Shown one piece after another: positions 4,575-10,197 of a stretch of DNA of 10,197 nt (the first letter of the stretch is position 1; every line of letters begins with the position of its first letter). The notes beneath the pieces are model-generated. The model was not told where the DNA came from and did not search any database. It was given only the letters and a program-made list of their open reading frames with translations. The position numbers were made by a program, and so were the translations under genes. The stretch is from Acidobacteriota bacterium (GTDB lineage Bacteria; Acidobacteriota; Thermoanaerobaculia; Multivoradales; UBA5704): the NCBI GenBank assembly GCA_003223675.1, contig QHVW01000479.1:1-10197 (forward strand), read 5' to 3'.

Positions 4575-6728
4575 ATGCCCAGACTCGACCGCGCCCTGCC
4601 GAACATCGCGGACGGCCTCAAGCCCGTACAGCGGCGGATCATCTACGCGATGTCCGAGCTGGGGCTCTCCGCCACCGCGAAATACAAGAAGTCGGCCCGC
4701 ACCGTGGGCGACGTGCTCGGCAAGTACCACCCGCACGGCGACACCGCCTGCTACGAGGCCATGGTGCTCATGGCCCAGCCGTTCAGCCTGCGCTATCCGC
4801 TGGTCGACGGCCAGGGGAACTGGGGCTCGCAGGACGATCCCAAGTCGTTCGCGGCCATGCGCTACACCGAGTCGCGGCTCACCCGCTTCGCTCACACGCT
4901 CCTCTCCGAGCTGGAGCAGGGGACGGTCGAATGGGGGCTCAACTTCGACGGCACCCTCCAGGAGCCGAAGCTGATGCCCTCGCGCCTCCCCCACGTGCTG
5001 CTCAACGGAGCCTCGGGGATCGCCGTCGGCATGGCGACCGACATCCCGCCGCACAACGCCCGCGAGGTGGTGGCCGCCTGCCTGCGCCTGCTCGACGACG
5101 CCAAGACGCCGGACGACGACCTCTATGAGGACATCCTCGGCCCGGATTTCCCGACCGAGGCGGAGATCATCACCCCCCGCGCCGAGCTGCGGAAAATGTA
5201 CGAGACCGGCTCCGGATCGCTGCGTCTGCGCGCCGCCTTCAACATCGAGGATGGCGAGATCGTCGTCACCGCGTTCCCGTACCAGGTCTCCGGCAGCAAG
5301 GTGATGGCGCAGATCGCCGCCCAGATGGCCGCGAAGAAGCTGCCCATGGTGGAGGACCTGCGGGACGAGTCCGATCATGAGAATCCGACCCGCCTGGTGA
5401 TCGTCCCCCGCTCGAACCGCGTGGACGTCGAGGGGCTGATGGCCCACCTCTTCGCCACCACCGACCTCGAGCGGACCTACCGCGTGAACCTGACGATGAT
5501 CGGCCTCGACGGCCGCCCCCGTCAGTTCAACCTGCGCGAGCTGATCACCGAATGGCTCAAGTTCCGCGTCGAGACGGTCCGGCGGCGCCTGCAGTTCCGC
5601 TATGACAAGGTTTTGACACGGCTACATATCCTCGACGGCTATCTGATCGCCTATCTCAACATCGACGAGGTGATCCGCATCATCCGCACCGAGGACGATC
5701 CCAAAGCCCGCCTGATGGCGCGCTTCCACCTCACCGAGGTGCAGGCGGACGCGATCCTCGACCTCCGTCTCCGCCACCTGGCGCGGCTGCAGGAGATCGA
5801 GATCCGGGGCGAGCAGGCCGATCTCGTCAAGGAACGCGATGCGCTCGCCAAGACGCTCAGCTCCGAGGCCCGGCTCCGGCGCAAGGTGCGCGACGAGCTG
5901 GCCGCCGACGCCGAGGATTTCGGCGACCCCCGCCGCTCGCCCATCATCGAGCGCGAGGCCGCCAAGGCCATGGACGAGACGGCGCTGATCCCCACCGAGC
6001 CGGTGACCGTCGTCCTCTCCGAAAGGGGGTGGATCCGCGCCGGCAAGGGGCACGAGCTCGATCCCAAGGAGCTCTCCTACAAGGCGGGCGACAGCTTCTT
6101 CATGGCCGCCCGGGGGCGCAGCAACCAGTCGGCTGTCTTCCTCGATTCGACCGGGAGAACCTACTCGCTCGCCGCGCACGCCCTCCCCTCGGCCCGCGGC
6201 CAGGGGGAGCCGCTCTCCAGCCACGTCACGCCACCGCCGGGCGCCACCTTCGTGGGCGTGATGATCGGCGGCGACGACGACCTCTATCTGATGGCGACCA
6301 GCGCCGGCTACGGGTTCCTGGCCAGGCTGGGGGACCTCCAGACCCGCCAGCGCGCGGGCAAGGCGGTGATCAGCGTGCCGGAGGGAGCGAAGGTGCTGCC
6401 GCCGATCCGGGTCACCAATCCCGGCGCCGAGCTCCTGGCCGCCGCCAGCGACGCCGGCCGCCTGCTGATCTTTCCCCTCAAGGATCTCCCGCTGCTCCCG
6501 CGCGGCAAGGGGGTGAAGATCCTGAGCCTCGCCACCAAGGGGGAGCCCGAGTCGCTGACCGCGCTCGCCGTGATGGTCGCGGGGGTCCACCTCCTGGTCC
6601 ACTCGGGCAAGCGTTATCTCAACCTGAAACCCGCCGAATGGAGGGAATTCTTCGGCAACCGGGCGCTGCGGGGCAACAAGCTGCCGCGGGGGTATCAGAA
6701 CGTAGGGATGCTGGAGGTGGCGGGGTAA
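4575..6728 (+). CDS. parC: DNA topoisomerase IV subunit A (ParC), N-terminally shortened
   Basis: 717 residues, against 752 in E. coli ParC. It is the DNA-cleaving subunit that pairs with ParE. The protein starts MPRLDRALPNIADGLKPVQRR, so the first residue matches about position 24 of E. coli ParC. The usual start, including the conserved YSMYVI segment, is missing, and a TAA at 4566-4568 closes the frame 9 nt upstream, so no longer start exists. The rest is intact: winged-helix domain with KYHPHGDTACYE (50-61), catalytic Arg96-Tyr97 in AAMRYTES, SGIAVGM (147-153) with the intercalating Ile, tower and coiled-coil region about 170-470, and a ParC-type beta-pinwheel about 470-717 without a canonical GyrA box. 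The position equal to E. coli Ser80 is Thr57. No Shine-Dalgarno is seen. The start lies 11 nt after the PIN toxin stop, so translation and transcription may be tied to that cassette. Confidence 0.92.
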   Translation: MPRLDRALPNIADGLKPVQRRIIYAMSELGLSATAKYKKSARTVGDVLGKYHPHGDTACYEAMVLMAQPFSLRYPLVDGQGNWGSQDDPKSFAAMRYTESRLTRFAHTLLSELEQGTVEWGLNFDGTLQEPKLMPSRLPHVLLNGASGIAVGMATDIPPHNAREVVAACLRLLDDAKTPDDDLYEDILGPDFPTEAEIITPRAELRKMYETGSGSLRLRAAFNIEDGEIVVTAFPYQVSGSKVMAQIAAQMAAKKLPMVEDLRDESDHENPTRLVIVPRSNRVDVEGLMAHLFATTDLERTYRVNLTMIGLDGRPRQFNLRELITEWLKFRVETVRRRLQFRYDKVLTRLHILDGYLIAYLNIDEVIRIIRTEDDPKARLMARFHLTEVQADAILDLRLRHLARLQEIEIRGEQADLVKERDALAKTLSSEARLRRKVRDELAADAEDFGDPRRSPIIEREAAKAMDETALIPTEPVTVVLSERGWIRAGKGHELDPKELSYKAGDSFFMAARGRSNQSAVFLDSTGRTYSLAAHALPSARGQGEPLSSHVTPPPGATFVGVMIGGDDDLYLMATSAGYGFLARLGDLQTRQRAGKAVISVPEGAKVLPPIRVTNPGAELLAAASDAGRLLIFPLKDLPLLPRGKGVKILSLATKGEPESLTALAVMVAGVHLLVHSGKRYLNLKPAEWREFFGNRALRGNKLPRGYQNVGMLEVAG

Positions 6729-6739
6729 CGCTGACTCAA

Positions 6740-6807
6740 GGCTATTTTCGATCGGTGCCCATTTCGATAATAGCGGAGCAGGGCTGTTTTCGGGGGCGCA
6801 AATAGCC
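6740..6807. repeat. Two tandem hairpin-like inverted repeats built on a GGCTRTTTTCG motif
   Basis: The motif appears as GGCTATTTTCG (6740-6750) and GGCTGTTTTCG (6782-6792). Reverse-oriented partners are CGATAATAGC (6765-6774) and GCAAATAGCC (6798-6807). Unit one pairs GCTATT with AATAGC. Unit two pairs GGCTGTTT (6782-6789) with AAATAGCC (6800-6807), with one G-U pair, so as RNA the stem stays intact. GGCTATTT at 6740-6747 is also a perfect match to the last arm. The spacer follows the parC stop and could act as a transcript end, an RNA-stabilising element, or a REP-like palindromic repeat. No T-run follows. Confidence 0.4.
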
Positions 6808-6820
6808 GACTTTCCGCATC

Positions 6821-6829
6821 TGCTACACT
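6821..6829 (+). promoter_or_regulatory. Weak extended -10 element before the debranching-enzyme-like gene
   Basis: TGCTACACT fits the extended -10 form TGnTATAAT at four of six hexamer bases. No -35 box is seen 17 nt upstream (AATAGC). It is the best promoter candidate I can see in this 155-nt spacer, but it is weak. Confidence 0.2.
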
Positions 6830-6839
6830 CCCCCGCCCC

Positions 6840-6855
6840 GAGCCGGCTTCGGCTC
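6840..6855 (+). promoter_or_regulatory. Short perfect hairpin in the leader of the debranching-enzyme-like gene
   Basis: GAGCCG, loop GCTT, CGGCTC. It ends 14 nt before the Shine-Dalgarno at 6870. No T-run follows, so it is not a standard terminator. It may simply be leader structure. Confidence 0.25.
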
Positions 6856-6869
6856 ACCGCAGGACCCTG

Positions 6870-6876
6870 AAGGAGG
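6870..6876 (+). promoter_or_regulatory. Strong ribosome binding site fixing the start at 6884
   Basis: AAGGAGG, 7 nt before the ATG at 6884. It sets the start of the debranching-enzyme-like gene. It contrasts with parE and parC, which have no recognisable site. Confidence 0.85.
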
Positions 6877-6883
6877 AATTTTC

Positions 6884-8460
6884 ATGATCGAGATCGACCG
6901 CGAAATCACCCAGGACTTCGCGCGCGCCATAGGCTTGGAGTGGCTGGAGACGAACGGGCTGGGCGGATGGGCCGGCACCACGGTGGCCGGCGCGCACAGC
7001 CGCCGCTGGCACGGCCTGCTGGTGGCCGCCGCCGAGCCGCGCACCGTCCTGCTGTCCAACCTCGACGAGACTCTCCACGTAGGGGGCGAGAGCTTCGAGC
7101 TGAGTTGCAACCAGTTCCCCGGCGCCATCGTGCCGCGGGGCTTCGAGCATCTGACCGCGTTCCGCAAGGACCTCTTCCCCGTCTTCGAGATCGAAGCCGG
7201 AGGCGTGCGGCTGCGCAAGACCGTGGCCGCCGTGGACGGCGAGAATTCCACCCTTGTGCTCTATGAAGTGGTGGAGGCCCCCGGCCCCTTCATCCTGTCG
7301 CTGCGCCCCTTCCTCGCCGCCCGCGACCGGCAGGCCCTGACCGCCGCCAATACCGAGATCTCCCAGGAGACGCCGTTCGCGGGCGGGACCCTGCGCCTGC
7401 GCCCCTATGCGGACGGGCCGGAGGTCTTCCTCCAGGTGCCGGGAGCGGATTTCCGCGCCAACCCCCAGTGGTGGTACCGCTTCGAGTACGAGGTGGACCG
7501 CCGGCGAGGGCTCGACTTCCAGGAGGATCTCTGGACGCCGGGCGTCTTCGGCCGCGAGCTCAACGCCGGAGACCGGCTCGGAATCGTGATCTCGACCCAG
7601 GACCCGGCCGGGCGCGACGCCTTCGCCCTGCTGGAGCGGCGGACAGCTTCGTGGTGCGCCGGGGCTCCAACCGGCGCGCCGTGATCGCCGGCTATCCCGG
7701 GCAGGAGGAGAGGAGCCGGGACACCCTGATCGCCCTCCCCGGCCTCTGCCTGGTGACCGGCCGCCACGAGGACGCCAAGAAGATTCTCCGCGCCTTCGCG
7801 AAGAGCCTGTCCCTCGAGCCCACCTTGATCGACGCCTCGCTCTGGTTCTTCGTGGCTTCCTGGAGGTACTCCCAAGCGACCGGCGACGAAGCGTTCGTCC
7901 GCGAGACGCTCCTGCCGGCGTTGCGCAAGGTCAAGGTGGGAGAGAACGGATTCCTGGAGGGGAATCTCGAGGTCAGTGCCCTCTGGGTCAACGCCCTCGC
8001 GATCCTCGCCGATCTCGAGGCGCGGCTCGGAGATCCGGAGGAGGCCAAGCGGCTGACTCAAGCGTCGAAGCGGGCCCAGAAGAGCTTCGTCGAGGCTTTT
8101 CGGAACGAGGAGCGCCCCGAGCAGATCTTCGCTCTCAGCCTGCCCTTCCCGGTGCTGCCCAAGCCGAAGGCGGCACGTTGGTTGGCGGAGATCGAGGAAA
8201 AGGTGCGGGAGAGAGCGGATCTGCTCGGCCCCTATCTCACGGCCCTGGCGCGCGTGCACGGCGCGGCCGGCCGCAAGAAGGGGCTCGCCGCCGTCGAAGC
8301 GCTGAAGCCACGGCTGGCCGAGATGGGGGTCGGCTCCGAAGCCTGGAGCGTGGCCGAGCTCCTGCGGGCCTATGTGGAGGATCTGCGGGGCGGGGAGAAG
8401 CCGATCCGGAAGAAGGCCGCGGGCCCGGCGGCGAAGCGCCGGGGCAAGAAAGAGGCCTGA
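6884..8460 (+). pseudogene. Shortened glycogen-debranching-enzyme-like protein (GH133-like), one-base frameshift
   Basis: The first frame runs from ATG 6884 to about 7640 (its own stop is at 7682-7684). A second frame carries on to the TGA at 8458-8460. Restoring one base near 7634-7645 (LLERR to DSFVVRRG) gives one protein of about 525 residues; family members known to me are about 650-720. Residues 1-250 form the bacterial debranching N-terminal sugar-binding domain: EWLETNGLGGWAGTTVAGA, SRRWHGLLVAA, NQFPGAIVPRGFEHL, FRKDLFPVFEIE. The C-terminal half matches the (alpha/alpha)6 amylo-alpha-1,6-glucosidase domain: VIAGYP, RDTLIALPGLCLVTGR, DASLWFF, ALWVNAL, QIFALSLPFPVL and AWSVAELLRAY. The segments normally carrying PNRF, TWMDAK and YHQGTVWPW are absent, and WGRD reads RSRD, so catalysis on glycogen branches is unlikely. 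The tail is Lys/Arg-rich. It could be a decaying gene, or a non-enzymatic binding protein with a sequencing error. Confidence 0.7.
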
Positions 8461-8480
8461 CCCTCGCGGCTGGGGACGAT

Positions 8481-10197
8481 CTATCGCTTTTTTTCCTGAT
8501 CGATCCACCACTCGACGTGCTTCCGCAGCACCGTCATCGGCATCGCTCCGCTGCCGAGCACGGCGTCGTGGAAGCGGCGGACGTCGAATTTCGTCCCCAG
8601 CTCCTTCTCGGCCTTCCGGCGCAGGTCCCAGATCTCGCTCGATCCCATCTTGTAGGCGAGCGCCTGGGCGGGGATGTCCACGGCATACCGCAAGGTCTCG
8701 GTGCCGATCTGGGTGTCGGATTCGAAGGTGTTTTCCTTCATGTAGTCGATCGCCTGCTGGCGCGTCCACCCCAGGGCACCCATGCCGGTGTCCACCACCA
8801 GGCGTGAGGAGAGGAAGAGGTCCTGGGCGATCCAGCCGGCGAGATCATAAGGATCGGCGTAGCCGCCCATCTCCTCCGCGAGCCCGGACGAATACATGGC
8901 CCACCCTTCGACGAAGGCGGTCGGATAGGAAGCCTTGCGGAACGGCGGCAAGCTTGCGTTCTCCAACTGCAGCGAGATCTGGAAGTGATGCCCTGGGATC
9001 AGCTCGTGATAGATCAGCGTCGCCGCCGAGAGCATCGACCGCTCGTCGAGCTTCGAGCCGTTGAACATGTAATCCCCTTCCGCGCGCCCGGGCGTCGGCT
9101 GCCGGTAGTAGCCGTAGGTCATCGCCCCTTCGAGCTCGGGCTCCAGACGGGCCACGCCGTAGGGGGCCTTCGGCACACGGCCGAAGAAGTCTTTGATGCG
9201 CGGCTCGATCCGCCGCACCGGGGCCAACAGACGTTGTGAGACCTCCTCGGGGGTCTTGGCGAAGAAGCGCGGATCGGTCTTGAGGAACCGGCGGAACGCC
9301 GCCAGATCCCCCGCGAAACCGACCTGTTTGCGCAGCTCCTCCAGCCGGCCGTTGAGCCGCGCGACCTCCTGCAGGCCGCGCTGGTGGATCGCCTCGGGCG
9401 TCATGCCGTCCAGCGTGGTGTGGAGCCGCACGGCGTAGGCGTAGGCCTGCTGGCCTCCCGGATACTGGCCGAGGCCGGCCCGCTCCGGCGCCGCGTCCCG
9501 GTAGGCCTTGGCGTCCGGCACGGCCGCGAGCGCTTCGAGAGCAGGGTTCACCTGGGCCTCGATGAGCTTCCGGACCTCCCCCTGAAAGGCCGCCGCGCTC
9601 TCGGGATAGAACCTCTGGAGCCGCTCGGAGCTCAACGCGAACAGGCTCTCCTCGGGCTTCCGCACGAACGACCGGATCAGGCCGATCACGGGATCGATCT
9701 CGGCCTTGGGGAGCAGGATGCCCTTGGCCCGCTGGGTCTCCAGATTGGCCCGGAGCTGCCCCACCACGTGCGCGTACTGCCGCAGGAGATCGAGATAGCG
9801 GAGCCGGTCCTTCTCGGTCCGGAAGGTGAAGCTGGTGAAGACCTGATGCAGAGACCGGAGGGAGGAGGCGTACGGGGTGACCTGAAAGAAATCCCAGAAA
9901 TGGCTCGCCCCCTCGGCATAGGTGGCGAGCTGCCAGTCGAGGATCTCGCTGGAGAGCCACTCCTCATGCGTGAGCCGCCGGGGGTCGATCCTCGCCAGCC
10001 GCTCGCGAAGGGCACGGAGCGCCGCGGCACCCTTCTGAGCCTCCTCGTACGAGAGCTCCGGGAACCGCGTGACGTCGAACCCGCGCTGGAGCCGGACGGC
10101 CGGCTCACGGACTAGCTCCAGCTTGTCCAAGTCCGCGAGGACGGCGGCCAGCGCTTGGGGCTCGGTCCGCGGCTTCGCGGCGGGTTTGGCGGCGGCG
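8481..10197 (-). CDS. DUF885 family putative zinc metallopeptidase (5' partial)
   Basis: 571 residues are readable from the right window edge (codon at 10196-10194) to the TAG at 8483-8481. The frame is still open at the edge, so the true start, and any signal peptide, lies outside. The TTG at 10130 is an internal Leu. The fragment begins with an Ala/Lys/Pro-rich stretch (AAAKPAAKPRTEPQ), like a linker after a signal or lipoprotein peptide, which would suit an exported enzyme. The bulk is the all-helical DUF885 domain. The family's metal-site motif is HELIPGHHFQ (about 8979-9008), and 25-35 residues later comes EGWAMYSSGLAEEMG (about 8866-8909), whose Glu is the likely third ligand. This resembles gluzincin peptidases. 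Other typical stretches are YYRQPTPGRAEGDYMFN and GSGAMPMTVLRKHVEWWI near the C-terminus. Substrate unknown. It is convergent with the debranching-like gene, with a 20-nt gap. Confidence 0.9.
   Translation of the reverse strand, partial: AAAKPAAKPRTEPQALAAVLADLDKLELVREPAVRLQRGFDVTRFPELSYEEAQKGAAALRALRERLARIDPRRLTHEEWLSSEILDWQLATYAEGASHFWDFFQVTPYASSLRSLHQVFTSFTFRTEKDRLRYLDLLRQYAHVVGQLRANLETQRAKGILLPKAEIDPVIGLIRSFVRKPEESLFALSSERLQRFYPESAAAFQGEVRKLIEAQVNPALEALAAVPDAKAYRDAAPERAGLGQYPGGQQAYAYAVRLHTTLDGMTPEAIHQRGLQEVARLNGRLEELRKQVGFAGDLAAFRRFLKTDPRFFAKTPEEVSQRLLAPVRRIEPRIKDFFGRVPKAPYGVARLEPELEGAMTYGYYRQPTPGRAEGDYMFNGSKLDERSMLSAATLIYHELIPGHHFQISLQLENASLPPFRKASYPTAFVEGWAMYSSGLAEEMGGYADPYDLAGWIAQDLFLSSRLVVDTGMGALGWTRQQAIDYMKENTFESDTQIGTETLRYAVDIPAQALAYKMGSSEIWDLRRKAEKELGTKFDVRRFHDAVLGSGAMPMTVLRKHVEWWIDQEKKR

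Noticed and set aside
4725..4760. Quinolone-resistance change in ParC, Thr at the position of E. coli Ser80
   Set aside because: Thr can be the natural residue at this site in topoisomerase subunits of some bacteria, and the matching Glu is kept, so resistance cannot be claimed.
5622..6857. A 411-codon minus-strand open frame opposite parC, plus the 309-codon one at 4518-5447
   Set aside because: Antisense shadows of parC, with no recognisable motif and no start signal.
8461..8494. Possible intrinsic terminator in the gap between the debranching-like gene and the DUF885 gene (T-run at 8488-8494)
   Set aside because: Only a 3-bp CCC/GGG pairing precedes it, and the T-run is 20 nt further on inside the DUF885 coding end (Lys codons). 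Not a convincing hairpin.
7405..8769. A 454-codon minus-strand open frame opposite the debranching-like gene
   Set aside because: It crosses two real genes (antisense to one, in another frame of the other) and has shadow-like composition.
9384..10115. A 243-codon plus-strand frame inside the DUF885 gene
   Set aside because: The opposite strand carries the conserved DUF885 protein with its metal motif; this frame shows no family features.

Overview
This is a GC-rich bacterial chromosomal window, by eye about 65-70% GC in the long genes. It holds six protein genes and one small toxin-antitoxin-like pair. There are no rRNA or tRNA genes, CRISPR arrays or insertion sequences. DUF1579 and DUF885 proteins, a bacterial-type debranching enzyme relative and GC-rich codon use would suit a soil or sediment bacterium such as an acidobacterium. 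That placement is a weak inference. ParE and ParC, in contrast, look strikingly like the proteobacterial (E. coli-like) type.

Layout, left to right. (1) 1-1120, plus strand: the heme chaperone gene hemW, cut off at its 5' end by the window edge. (2) 1123-1722, minus strand: an exported DUF1579 protein, convergent with hemW; the two stop codons are 2 nt apart inside one inverted repeat. (3) 1723-1975: a divergent control region in which two good promoters facing opposite ways share nearly the same -10 bases; one serves DUF1579 and one serves parE. (4) 1976-3883: parE, complete. (5) 3884-4574: a lower-GC island holding a small acidic protein (putative antitoxin) and a PIN-domain toxin with a one-base frameshift, under its own promoter starting at the parE stop codon. 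(6) 4575-6728: parC, lacking the usual first ~23 codons. (7) 6729-6883: a spacer with two hairpin-like repeats of one short motif. (8) 6884-8460: a shortened glycogen-debranching-enzyme-like gene, split by a second one-base frameshift and lacking the segments that carry the family's catalytic motifs. (9) 8481-10197, minus strand: a DUF885 putative zinc peptidase, cut off at its 5' end by the right window edge.

How it fits together. parE and parC encode the two subunits of topoisomerase IV and would normally be adjacent. Here a toxin-antitoxin-like cassette lies between them. It seems to have replaced the start of parC, so parC now begins 11 nt after the toxin stop codon and probably depends on the cassette promoter. 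This arrangement is the most unusual thing in the window. The next is the debranching-enzyme relative, which keeps its sugar-binding N-domain and helical core but has lost its catalytic loops. Both frameshifts look like single missing bases, so an assembly error must be excluded before either gene is called dead.
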